The translations under genes were made by a program, and so were the position numbers. Positions 34,858-42,184 of a stretch of DNA of 64,000 nt are shown here, one piece after another. The DNA comes from Schumannella sp. 10F1B-5-1. GTDB taxonomy: Bacteria; Actinomycetota; Actinomycetes; Actinomycetales; Microbacteriaceae. Numbering within the stretch: position 1 is the stretch's first letter; the number at the start of each line of letters is the position of its first letter. The notes beneath the pieces are model-generated. The model ran no database searches and was not told the DNA's origin. It saw only the letters and a program-made list of their open reading frames with translations. The DNA is taken from assembly GCF_006517535.1 (NCBI RefSeq), contig NZ_VHQH01000037.1, positions 70,958 to 134,957 of the forward strand. Reading direction: 5' to 3'.

Positions 34858-36050
34858 GGCATCTCGATCTTAATGAGGGTCACCGGGGGCACCTTCCCCG
34901 CCGCGTACTCCGCCATCCTCGCGAACACCGCCGCCTGGCTCGCCGTCTCGCCCGGCGGGATCGCGACCTCGAGCGCGCGGTGCGAGATGTCGTCGACGTC
35001 GATCCGGGTGCCGTCGAATCGTGCGCCGTTGAAACCGCCCACCTTGTCGATGTACTCCGTCAGCCGGCGCTCGAGATTGCCGTCGACGGCGTAGGTCTTC
35101 GCTTTCAGGTCGATGCTCTTGATGCTGGTCACCGTCTCGGTCGCCGCGTCGAACCTGTCGATCGTCGGGAACGACCTCGGCAGGTTGCCACCCAGCTCCG
35201 CCTCGATCTCGAGCCCGCGCGTGAAGGGGTGGCTCTGCCAGAAGCTGCGCACCGGCGTGGGCGTCGCCCGCACCGGCGCACCCCCGGCGCGGTTCGGGAT
35301 GAACTTCGCGAACGCTGCCGCCGCCCGCTCGAAGACCTCGATGAGCTGCTTCGCCAGCCCCGACAGCTTTCCGATGCTGCGCACCAGCGCCGTCACGAAC
35401 CGCCCGACCTTCGCGGCGAGGGCGCTCACCCGCGCCGTCACCTGCGCGACCGCCGCCGGCGCCCCCACGCCGAAGGTCGCCGCGGTGGTGATCGCGGCGC
35501 TGATCACGCTGCCGACGATGCCCGCGAGAGCCTCGCGGGTGATGTCGTGAACGGCCTTCACGATCGTCGAGGCGATCTGCATGCCGGTTCCGATGGCGGT
35601 GGCCCAGTCGGCGGAGGCGGCGATCGCCGTCGCCGCGTCGGCGCGGCTCGCCCGATAGGCGTTCATCGTCGCGCCCGCCAGATTGGAGGCCTTCGCGAGC
35701 GAGTCCTGCAGCTCGACTCCGGTCTGCTGCAGGTAGGCGGCGACGTTCTGCCAGGTCTGGGCGAAGCCGGCGACTTCGCCCGCGTCGCCGGTCAGGTCGT
35801 TCATCCACCCCTTGAGCGGCTCCAGGTGCTCGAGCACCCAGCTCAGGCCGTAGGAGATGAGCGAGCCGATCGGATCGATCGCCAGCGCCGCGGCATCGAG
35901 CGCCATCGAGAAGGCGCCGATCCCGCCCTCGACCCAGTCGCCGTTCTGGATCGCGTGCGCGACCGTCTCGCCGTCTTCGACGACGCCGAGACCCGTCAGC
36001 GGTGTGCTCATCTCGACGGGCGCCGCGACGAGCTCCGGGGCGTCGCTCAC
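34854..36050 (-). CDS. Type VII-type polymorphic toxin with CdiA-like C-terminal domain
   Basis: This 398-aa protein has an N-terminal ~220 residues of alpha-helical, Ala-rich sequence like LXG/ESX substrate regions (WVLEHLEPLKGWMND; FAQTWQNVAAYLQQ) with a hydrophobic stretch at ~170-205. The C-terminal ~130 residues, beginning FWQSHPFTRGLEIEAELG, contain FPTIDRFD and VTSIKSIDLKAKTY, the pattern of nuclease toxin domains at the end of some CdiA proteins. Start GTG 36050 overlaps the EspC-like gene stop. It is probably exported through a type VII-like system, but no secretion ATPase is in the window. Nuclease activity is predicted, not shown. Confidence 0.75.
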   Translation of the reverse strand: MSDAPELVAAPVEMSTPLTGLGVVEDGETVAHAIQNGDWVEGGIGAFSMALDAAALAIDPIGSLISYGLSWVLEHLEPLKGWMNDLTGDAGEVAGFAQTWQNVAAYLQQTGVELQDSLAKASNLAGATMNAYRASRADAATAIAASADWATAIGTGMQIASTIVKAVHDITREALAGIVGSVISAAITTAATFGVGAPAAVAQVTARVSALAAKVGRFVTALVRSIGKLSGLAKQLIEVFERAAAAFAKFIPNRAGGAPVRATPTPVRSFWQSHPFTRGLEIEAELGGNLPRSFPTIDRFDAATETVTSIKSIDLKAKTYAVDGNLERRLTEYIDKVGGFNGARFDGTRIDVDDISHRALEVAIPPGETASQAAVFARMAEYAAGKVPPVTLIKIEMP

Positions 36051-36370
36051 GAGTCCGACATCCCCGCACCCAGCGCGCGCAGACCCTCGACCGCCCCGGC
36101 TTCGAGCCGATCGAAGTCGTCGACGGTGGCGCGCAGGGCCTCCGCCTCCCGCTCGAGCATCGACTGCGCCTCGACCAGGGTGCGGTCGGCCATCGCGGTC
36201 ACGCTCTGCGCGATCGGCACCAGGAAGGCGCACATGATGCCGAAGGCCCCGCCTCCGAGGTCCATCGAGCCGACGGCGCCGCGCGCGTGCGCGATCGCTT
36301 CGGCCGCGCGCTCGGAATCGCGCGCCTGCGCGAGCAGCGTTTCGGCGTCGATGCTGATCTGCTCGCTCAC
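36047..36370 (-). CDS. EspC-like type VII secretion target
   Basis: This 107-aa small helical protein, MSEQISIDAETLLAQARDSE and onward, resembles ESX-1 EspC-type or WXG100-like substrates: two helices around a Gly-rich turn (SMDLGGGAFG). Such proteins partner the toxin for export. 4-bp overlaps on both sides (with the YbaB-like gene upstream and the toxin downstream) show tight coupling. Confidence 0.72.
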   Translation of the reverse strand: MSEQISIDAETLLAQARDSERAAEAIAHARGAVGSMDLGGGAFGIMCAFLVPIAQSVTAMADRTLVEAQSMLEREAEALRATVDDFDRLEAGAVEGLRALGAGMSDS

Positions 36371-36807
36371 CGGAGCCCTGCCTCCGGCGCCGCGCGAGGG
36401 GTGCTTCCGTCATCCTCGTCGGGCTCGCCGAGGTCGCCCAGGCGGCTCTCGTACTGACCCCGCAGCTGATCGACGAGACCGCCGCCGATCGACGACTCCG
36501 TGAGCCGCACGGCGGCACGAGCGGCCCGCTTCTGCGCGGCTGCCGAGGCCTCGAGCACGAGCTTCTCGAGCTGCTCGGGCCCCGATCGCAGGCTCTCCGC
36601 GGTGATGGCCACGCCCTGCAGTCGACCCGAGGAGTCGACCCGCACGGTGACCTCGCCGCCCGACGACGATCCCGCGGCTTCGATGCTCTCGATCTCGGTC
36701 ACCAGCCGGGTCGCCGCGTCGGAGCGCGCCTGCGCGGCGAGCACCTGGCGTTCCACCTGCGCGACGATCTCGTCGGGGTCGCCGGACCAGAGTCGTGCAT
36801 CGCTCAC
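36367..36807 (-). CDS. YbaB/EbfC-like protein of the toxin operon
   Basis: This 146-aa protein has the YbaB pattern: helix, then EVTVRVDSSGRLQGVAI strands at ~51-67, then a helix rich in Ala (LVLEASAAAQKRAA). The YbaB family binds DNA non-specifically in general, but copies next to WXG100/ESX toxins are common and may have been recruited as secretion or chaperone components. Start ATG. The stop overlaps the EspC-like gene by 4 bp, and the membrane protein at 36872-37498 is 64 bp upstream. Confidence 0.75.
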   Translation of the reverse strand: MSDARLWSGDPDEIVAQVERQVLAAQARSDAATRLVTEIESIEAAGSSSGGEVTVRVDSSGRLQGVAITAESLRSGPEQLEKLVLEASAAAQKRAARAAVRLTESSIGGGLVDQLRGQYESRLGDLGEPDEDDGSTPRAAPEAGLR

Positions 36808-36871
36808 GATGTCACCCTAACGAGGGGTGCTCGGATCTGTCAGCCCCCGCAGCGCCGCCAGGATCCGGTGA

Positions 36872-37498
36872 TCACTCGCCGGGGCGGCCGAGGAGGCGGT
36901 GCTGGATGGGGTCGCGCAGTGAGTGCGCCACGTTGATGCGGGTCGTCGCGATGAACAGCACGACCCCCTCGATCGCGAGCAGAGCACCCGCCGCGAGCAT
37001 CCCGACTCCGGTCCCGACCGCGTCGGTCGCCAGCGCGCGACCGCCGATGCTGAGGAACATGATCGCGCCGAGCAGCGCCAGGGCGGCGACCGCGATCCGC
37101 CAGAACAGGTAGGGCTCGAAGACGTGCAGGCGAGCGCTGAGGGCATCTCCGGCGCCGCGCTGCCGCCGCCCGCCATGCCGGTCCTGCAGCGCGCGCGCGA
37201 GCGCCCGGCTCAGCACGCTGCCGCTGCGGGCGAAGGGCACGAGCCCCGCGACCGCGCCGCCGAACAGCAGGGCGCCGACGACGGCGGTCGCCACCCCGAC
37301 CCAGGCGAGGCCCGAGGTAGCCCCGGTGAGTCCGGCCGCCAGCACCAGCGCGCCCAGCACCGCCACCAGGGTCAGCCCGACCTCGATCAGCAGCCGGGAT
37401 GCACGGCCGTAGTCCTTGCGCAGCGCCTCGACGTCGCCGCTCATCGCCGGCGTCGCCAGCCGCTGTCGTGACGCGGGCAGGATGAGGCGGAACGGCAT
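36872..37498 (-). CDS. Membrane protein with FEPYLFWR motif, head of toxin operon
   Basis: This 208-aa protein has hydrophobic segments at ~38-59, 64-88, 135-155 and 163-187 and FEPYLFWR at ~127-134. It is a paralog of 33722-34339: same length class, same motif position and same order of helices. ATG 37498 is supported by TAGGCT 6 nt ahead (minus strand), giving a leaderless start; ATG 37444 is the alternative. It appears to be the first gene of a six-gene toxin operon and is divergent from ftsY. Confidence 0.7.
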   Translation of the reverse strand: MPFRLILPASRQRLATPAMSGDVEALRKDYGRASRLLIEVGLTLVAVLGALVLAAGLTGATSGLAWVGVATAVVGALLFGGAVAGLVPFARSGSVLSRALARALQDRHGGRRQRGAGDALSARLHVFEPYLFWRIAVAALALLGAIMFLSIGGRALATDAVGTGVGMLAAGALLAIEGVVLFIATTRINVAHSLRDPIQHRLLGRPGE

Positions 37499-37504
37499 CC
37501 GGTC

Positions 37505-37510
37505 AGCCTA
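37505..37510 (-). promoter_or_regulatory. -10-like TAGGCT for the toxin operon
   Basis: On the minus strand TAGGCT lies 6 nt before ATG 37498. It forms a divergent pair with the ftsY hexamer only 26 bp away, so the two promoters almost certainly interact. Confidence 0.5.
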
Positions 37511-37536
37511 GGGAACGGCGAGCACCGCCCACGCCG

Positions 37537-37542
37537 TAGGCT
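37537..37542 (+). promoter_or_regulatory. -10-like TAGGCT for ftsY
   Basis: TAGGCT lies 6 nt before the ftsY ATG at 37549, predicting a leaderless message. Confidence 0.5.
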
Positions 37543-37548
37543 CGGCGC

Positions 37549-38415
37549 ATGGCTTCCTGGTCTCTCGGCGGCGCGCTGCGCGGCATGTTCGCCAAGCCCA
37601 CGATCGACGCGACCACGTGGGAGGACCTCGAGGATGCGCTGATCGGCGCCGACTTCGGCCCCGATCTCACCGAGCAGATCGTCGACGAGCTCCACGCGAA
37701 GGTCGACCGCTATCGCACGACCGACCCGAAGGACCTGCAGCGGATGCTGCGGGAGACGATCGAAGAGCGTCTCGCCCGCCTCGACCCGACGCTCAAGCTC
37801 AGCGAGCGCCCCGCGGTCGTGCTCGTCGTCGGCGTCAACGGCGTCGGCAAGACCACCACGATCGGCAAGTTCGCCCGCTTCCTCGTCAACGCCGGCCGCA
37901 CCGTCGTGGTCGGCGCCGCCGACACCTTCCGCGCCGCCGCCGTCGAGCAGCTCGCGACCTGGGCCGAACGCGCCGGCGCGACCGTCGTGCGCCCGCAGCA
38001 GGCGGGCCAGGATCCGGCGTCGGTCGCCTTCCAGACCGTCGAGCTGGCCAAGAGCCAGGGCATCGAGATGGTGCTGGTCGACACGGCCGGCCGCCTGCAG
38101 ACCAAGAGCGGGCTGATGGACGAGCTGTCGAAGGTGCGCCGCGTGATCGAGAAGCAGGCGCCCATCAGCGAGGTTCTGCTCGTGCTCGACGCCACGACCG
38201 GGCAGAACGGACTCGCCCAGGCCGAGGCGTTCATCCAGCACGCCGGCGTCACCGGGCTCGTGCTCACCAAGCTCGACGGCTCGGCCAAGGGCGGCTTCGT
38301 GCTGGCCGTGCAGGAGAAGACGGGCATCCCGATCAAGCTCATCGGGCAGGGCGAGGGCATCGGGGACCTGACGGGCTTCACGCCGCACGTCTTCGCCCAG
38401 CAGCTCGTCGGCTGA
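37549..38415 (+). CDS. ftsY: Signal recognition particle receptor FtsY
   Basis: This is a 288-aa SRP GTPase that docks ribosome-Ffh complexes at the membrane. G1 motif GVNGVGKTTTIGK is at ~94-106, G2 DTFRAAAVEQL, G3 VLVDTAGRLQ at ~180-189, G4 TKLDGSAKGG at ~240-249. It is a minimal NG-domain form without the acidic A domain of E. coli FtsY. It stands alone here, separated from smc by ~8 kb, with its own -10-like TAGGCT. Confidence 0.97.
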   Translation: MASWSLGGALRGMFAKPTIDATTWEDLEDALIGADFGPDLTEQIVDELHAKVDRYRTTDPKDLQRMLRETIEERLARLDPTLKLSERPAVVLVVGVNGVGKTTTIGKFARFLVNAGRTVVVGAADTFRAAAVEQLATWAERAGATVVRPQQAGQDPASVAFQTVELAKSQGIEMVLVDTAGRLQTKSGLMDELSKVRRVIEKQAPISEVLLVLDATTGQNGLAQAEAFIQHAGVTGLVLTKLDGSAKGGFVLAVQEKTGIPIKLIGQGEGIGDLTGFTPHVFAQQLVG

Positions 38416-38455
38416 GGGTCGCCCGCGAGAGCCGCGCCGTGTCGGCGGCCCGACC

Positions 38456-38461
38456 TACTCT
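38456..38461 (+). promoter_or_regulatory. -10-like TACTCT for the VOC gene
   Basis: TACTCT lies 6 nt before ATG 38468, the common leaderless spacing. Confidence 0.4.
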
Positions 38462-38467
38462 GCCCGC

Positions 38468-39343
38468 ATGGCCGAGGGAACGAACGAGAACCCGCACACC
38501 TACCCGCAGGGCGTGCCCTGCTGGATCGACACCGAGCAGCCCGACCCCGAGGCGGCCGCCCGCTTCTACGGCGAGCTGCTCGACTGGACCTTCGTCGAGG
38601 CGATGCCGCCGGGAGCGCCCGGCAGCTACCTGATCGCCCAGGCGGTCGGCGGCGACGGCGAGCGCAAGGATGCGGCGGCGATCGCGCCGGCCGCGGATGC
38701 CGGCGCCGACGACGCCGACGCCACGTGGACGACCTACATCGCCGTCGACGACGCCGACGCGATGGCCGCGCGCGCCGCGGAGCTCGGCGGCGAGATCGTC
38801 GAGCAGCCCGTCGACGCTGGCCCGGGCGGCCGCTACGCGACCGTGCGCGACCCCGGCGGCGCGGTGTTCCGGCTCTGGCAGGCGCGCCGCCGACTCGGCT
38901 CGCAGATCAACAACGCCGCCGGCAGCTGGAACTTCAGCTACCTGCACGTCGCCGACCCGGCCGCGGTGCTGCCGTTCTACCGCGAGCTGTTCGGCTGGCA
39001 GGTGTCCGACATGGGTCCGGATGCGGGAGCCATGATCGGCGTGCGCGGCTACGGCGACCACCTCCAGGCGACGGTCGACCCCGACATCCGCGTGCGTCAG
39101 GCCGACGCGCCGCCCGGGTTCGCCGACGTCGTCGCGCAGGCCGAGCCGAGCGCGCCCGGCGAGACGCCGCAGTGGCACGTCGCGTTCTCGGTCGCCGACC
39201 GCGACGCGAGCGCCGCCGTGGCCGAGCGGCTCGGCGGCACGGTCGTGTCGCGCGAGGATGGCGTGTGGACGCTCGCCGCGCGCATCCGCGACCCCTGGGG
39301 CGCCGAGTTCACGCTGAGCCAGTTCACGGGTCCGGGCGACTGA
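38468..39343 (+). CDS. Two-domain VOC (glyoxalase-fold) protein
   Basis: This 291-aa protein has two vicinal-oxygen-chelate units. The first (~15-140) starts with VPCWIDTEQPDPEAAARFYGELLDW-type sequence, the second (~155-285) with FSYLHVADPAAVLPFYRELFGW; each repeats the PxAAxFYxELxGW pattern. Similar tandem VOC proteins are annotated as glyoxalase/bleomycin-resistance-like or hydroxylase-like, with no known substrate for this subgroup. Convergent with the carboxypeptidase gene, 27 bp apart. Confidence 0.85.
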   Translation: MAEGTNENPHTYPQGVPCWIDTEQPDPEAAARFYGELLDWTFVEAMPPGAPGSYLIAQAVGGDGERKDAAAIAPAADAGADDADATWTTYIAVDDADAMAARAAELGGEIVEQPVDAGPGGRYATVRDPGGAVFRLWQARRRLGSQINNAAGSWNFSYLHVADPAAVLPFYRELFGWQVSDMGPDAGAMIGVRGYGDHLQATVDPDIRVRQADAPPGFADVVAQAEPSAPGETPQWHVAFSVADRDASAAVAERLGGTVVSREDGVWTLAARIRDPWGAEFTLSQFTGPGD

Positions 39344-39370
39344 GACGCGCCGGCCCGCGGCGCCGACCGG

Positions 39371-40726
39371 CTACCAGCCGAGCACCTCGCCCGGGTGGCT
39401 CAGCCGCCACCAGGCATCGGGCTGGCGGATGCCGCCCTGCAGCACCACCGGAACCGTCTCCGAGCGCGCTCCCGCCGTGTAGGTGACGGTGCCGACCTTC
39501 TCGCCGTCGCGGCCCGTCTTCAGGGCGGTCGTCGTCAGTTTCGCCGTGATCGGAGCATCCGACCACGTCACGATGTTCGCGCCGCCGTCGAGCACCATCT
39601 CGGCCTTCGCGCCCCAGGCCGTGCGGTAGCTGCCGACGACCTCGCCCTTCGCCGCGAGCGGCACCGAGTGGAACCCCGCCTGCAGCGCCCCGAGCCAGTC
39701 GCGCACATCGGCGACGATCTGATCGCGATTGCTGCCGAGCACGACGCCGATCACCGTGAGCGGCTGGTCGACGCCCGTCACCGGCACGGTGGCCGAGAAC
39801 AGCAGGTTCGTGCCGTAGTCCTCCAGCGTGCCCGTCTTGATGCCGTCGACCCCGTCGACCCCGAGCAGCGGATTCGTATTCGAGAAACCCTGCACCGGGG
39901 CGAAATCGAGACCCGTCTTGGCGACGATCGCCGTGAGCGCCGCATCCGCCTTGACCAGGCGGCCGAGGGCGATCAGGTCGCTCGGAGTGCTCGTGTTGCG
40001 TGCGTCCAGGCCCGTCGGCTCCGAGAACGTCGTCGCGTTCAGCCCCTGCTTCTTCAGCCACGAGCGGGCCGCCGACAGGAACGCCGACTGCGATCCGAAC
40101 GCCCAGGTCGAGACGGCCTCGGCGTAGTTCGACGCCGAGGCGACCAGCATGGTCTCGATCGCGTCGTGCTCGCTCATCTGCGTTCCGGTCGGCATCGGCG
40201 CGATCGTCGCGTTCAGCAGGTAGTACTTGTCGTAGAGGTCGTGCGCGGCCTTGTCGAAGGTGATCGTCGGACCCGTCCCCGAGCTGCCGAGCGGCTTGCG
40301 GTCGAGCACGACGAGCGCCGTGACGAGCTTGCTGATGCTCGCCATCGGCTTCGCTGCGTCGCCGCCGCCGGCCTGGAAGACGCCGGCCGCGTCGGGGCCG
40401 AGGAACTCGTCGGCGCCGCTGACCGACACCGCGAACTCGCCGCGCACCGCCGGCCACGCCACGGCGCCGCCCGGCTCGGGCTTCGGCGCGGTCACGACGC
40501 CCTTCGGCAGGGCGAGCGGGGCGTTCAGCGCGGCCGAGACGTAGCCGCCGACGAGCGCCGCGATCACCGCGATCGCGACGACTGCGCCGATCACCTGCCG
40601 CCGGCGACGCCGGCGCCGGCGCCCGGGCTCCGCCGGGTCGTCGCCGTGGTCGGCGGCGGAGCCGGGATCGCGCTGCTCGGCGCGGCGCATCATCCAGTCG
40701 AGGCGGTCGAGATCGTCGTGGGGCAC
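39371..40726 (-). CDS. D-alanyl-D-alanine carboxypeptidase (DacA-like)
   Basis: This 451-aa penicillin-binding-type serine peptidase would trim the terminal D-Ala of peptidoglycan stems. An Arg-rich cytoplasmic tail and one membrane anchor (~44-66) precede the catalytic domain. S130-ISK133 is the SxxK motif, KTG is at 297-299, and the SxN position reads S-A-S-N (197-200), so the Asn is shifted or replaced. Start GTG 40726 is chosen as the first plausible in-frame start after the promoter-like TAGAGT (plus 40780-40785); ATG 40693 would also keep the anchor. Divergent from doxX across a 325-bp gap. Confidence 0.87.
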   Translation of the reverse strand: MPHDDLDRLDWMMRRAEQRDPGSAADHGDDPAEPGRRRRRRRRQVIGAVVAIAVIAALVGGYVSAALNAPLALPKGVVTAPKPEPGGAVAWPAVRGEFAVSVSGADEFLGPDAAGVFQAGGGDAAKPMASISKLVTALVVLDRKPLGSSGTGPTITFDKAAHDLYDKYYLLNATIAPMPTGTQMSEHDAIETMLVASASNYAEAVSTWAFGSQSAFLSAARSWLKKQGLNATTFSEPTGLDARNTSTPSDLIALGRLVKADAALTAIVAKTGLDFAPVQGFSNTNPLLGVDGVDGIKTGTLEDYGTNLLFSATVPVTGVDQPLTVIGVVLGSNRDQIVADVRDWLGALQAGFHSVPLAAKGEVVGSYRTAWGAKAEMVLDGGANIVTWSDAPITAKLTTTALKTGRDGEKVGTVTYTAGARSETVPVVLQGGIRQPDAWWRLSHPGEVLGW

Positions 40727-41051
40727 TGCGGTGGATCCGTTCGGAGGGAAGAGCCTGGCGCATCTCGAGGCTCCGTCGCACTCTAGGCTCGCGCGCCGAG
40801 GCCGTCGTCGGGGCTGGCCCTGCCGCCCGATCGTCGGCTCAGCAGGGCGGGGCTCGGCGGGGCTTCGCGACGGTTCCGGATGCGCGACCCGCGTCTCCCG
40901 CGATGCCGACGGCATCCGGGGTTCGAGACCCCCGAACGGGGTACATCCGGTGGGGCGAAACGCCCACCCGGGGCTGGCAAGCGCCCGGGAGGGGCCGGAG
41001 AAGAGGCCCGCGCGCGATCCATGCGCGTGCATCGAGTGTCAGCGTCGAGGC
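40727..41051 (+). promoter_or_regulatory. 325-bp divergent intergenic region with possible structured leader of doxX
   Basis: Overlapping divergent -10-like hexamers occur at 40780-40789: TAGAGT toward the carboxypeptidase and TAGGCT toward doxX. The doxX side would have a leader of ~255 nt. Between 40876 and 40971 it contains an 8-bp inverted repeat CCGGATGC/GCATCCGG (40876-40883, 40912-40919) enclosing GATGCC-GAC-GGCATC, then GTTCG/CGAAC (40921-40937), then GGTGGG/CCCACC with a GCGAAACG-type loop (40949-40968). No convincing ORF and no known riboswitch match. The T-arm-like GGTTCGAGACC is not part of a tRNA. Confidence 0.35.
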
Positions 41052-41501
41052 ATGAGAACAGCTCCTGCGTCGATCGCCCTGCTCCTGCTCCGCGTCGTGC
41101 TCGGCGTGGTCTTCATCGCCCACGGCTGGCAGAAGCTCGCCACCCAGGGCATCCAGGGAACCTCCGAGGGCTTCGCCCAGATGGGCGTCCCGCTGGCCGA
41201 GATCGCGGGCCCCGCCGTGATCGCCCTCGAGATCGGCGGCGGCGTGCTGCTGATCCTCGGCCTCGCCACTCGCGTCGTCGGCGCCCTGCTCGCGATCGAC
41301 ATGATCGTCGCGTGGGCGCTCGTGCACGCGGGCTCCGGATTCTTCGCGCAGGACGGCGGCTTCGAGTACGTGCTCGTGCTGACCGTGATCGGCGCCGCGC
41401 TCGCCGTGGCCGGCCCCGGCACGATCGCGCTCGACGCGGCCGTCGGCGGCGCCGTGCGGTCGCGCCGCACCCGCCGCGGACTCACACCGGCGCGCGCCTG
41501 A
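41052..41501 (+). CDS. DoxX-family membrane protein
   Basis: This 149-aa protein has four hydrophobic segments and the DoxX pattern LLLLRVVLGVVFIAHGWQKL at ~9-28 followed by GVPLAEIAGPAVIALEIGGG. DoxX proteins are small inner-membrane proteins associated with thiol and redox homeostasis or with oxidase complexes. ATG 41052 starts the first helix; the longer upstream frame is not protein-like. The GAGG before the ATG is too close to be an ideal ribosome-binding site. Confidence 0.87.
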   Translation: MRTAPASIALLLLRVVLGVVFIAHGWQKLATQGIQGTSEGFAQMGVPLAEIAGPAVIALEIGGGVLLILGLATRVVGALLAIDMIVAWALVHAGSGFFAQDGGFEYVLVLTVIGAALAVAGPGTIALDAAVGGAVRSRRTRRGLTPARA

Positions 41502-41514
41502 CCCCGCTCCGACG

Positions 41515-41533
41515 GCGACGTCCCGTCGCCGGA
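41515..41533 (+). terminator. Hairpin between convergent doxX and carbonic anhydrase genes
   Basis: CGGCGACG / CGTCGCCG form a perfect 8-bp stem with a 3-nt loop (TCC) in the 59-bp convergent gap. No T-run follows, which is usual for GC-rich actinobacteria. Confidence 0.55.
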
Positions 41534-41560
41534 CCTCACGGCCTCAGCCCTCGATCGGGC

Positions 41561-42091
41561 TCACGACTCGATCGCGCTGAGGCCGCGATGCACGTCGGCC
41601 AGTCCGCGGTACTGCACGGCGTTGCGGGCGATGCGGTCGCGCATCCCCTCGTCGGTGATCTCGCCGCGCACCTTGGCCGGCACGCCCGCGGCGATGTGGT
41701 CGTCGGGCACCTCGTGTCCTTCCAGCAGCACCGCGCCGGCGGCGAGCAGTGCCCGCGCGCCGAGCTTCGACCCGCTGAGCAGCCGCGAGCCCATGCCGAC
41801 CAGGGCGCCGTCGCCGATGGTCGTGCCGTGGATGATCGCCGCGTGCCCGATGCCGACGCCCGCGCCGATCACGGTCGGGTTGCCGAGATCGGTGTGCACG
41901 ACCGAGTTGTCCTGGATGTTGCTGCCCTCGCCGAGGTCGATCCACTCCAGGTCGCCCCGCAGCACGGTGCCGTACCAGACGCTCGCGTGCGCGGCGATGC
42001 GCACGCGGCCGATGATCGTGGCGTTCGGGGCGACGAATGCGGTCGGGTGGATCTCGGGGGTGTCGCCCTCGAAGGGCAGGATCAGCGCCAT
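41561..42091 (-). CDS. Gamma-class carbonic anhydrase family protein
   Basis: This 176-aa left-handed beta-helix protein has hexapeptide repeats throughout. Zinc-ligand-type histidines are seen in VVHTDLG (~65) and GHAAIIHG (~82-89), the spacing of the gamma carbonic anhydrase/YrdA group. Carbonic anhydrase activity is not guaranteed in this family. Start ATG 42091 has TAGGCT 6 nt upstream on the minus strand. Divergent from ffh. Confidence 0.9.
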   Translation of the reverse strand: MALILPFEGDTPEIHPTAFVAPNATIIGRVRIAAHASVWYGTVLRGDLEWIDLGEGSNIQDNSVVHTDLGNPTVIGAGVGIGHAAIIHGTTIGDGALVGMGSRLLSGSKLGARALLAAGAVLLEGHEVPDDHIAAGVPAKVRGEITDEGMRDRIARNAVQYRGLADVHRGLSAIES

Positions 42092-42097
42092 GGGCCG

Positions 42098-42103
42098 AGC
42101 CTA
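42098..42103 (-). promoter_or_regulatory. -10-like TAGGCT for the gamma carbonic anhydrase gene
   Basis: On the minus strand TAGGCT lies 6 nt before ATG 42091, predicting a leaderless message. Confidence 0.45.
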
Positions 42104-42168
42104 GGGCGGGCGATGCCGCTCCTGGAGCGGGCGATGCCGCGCGCGCCCGGCGCCATCATCCGCCCCGC

Positions 42169-42174
42169 GTAGAA
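42169..42174 (+). promoter_or_regulatory. -10-like TAGAAT for ffh
   Basis: TAGAAT lies 10 nt before ATG 42185, leaving at most a few untranslated bases. Confidence 0.45.
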
Positions 42175-42184
42175 TCGGCGGATC

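Noticed and set aside
33722-37498. Mobile genomic island around the toxin operon
   Set aside because: No integrase, att repeats, tRNA or base-composition change is visible at the edges.
40918-40937. T-arm-like GGGGTTCGAGACCCC suggesting a tRNA
   Set aside because: No acceptor stem, anticodon arm or CCA end can be built around it; flanking bases do not pair in a cloverleaf.
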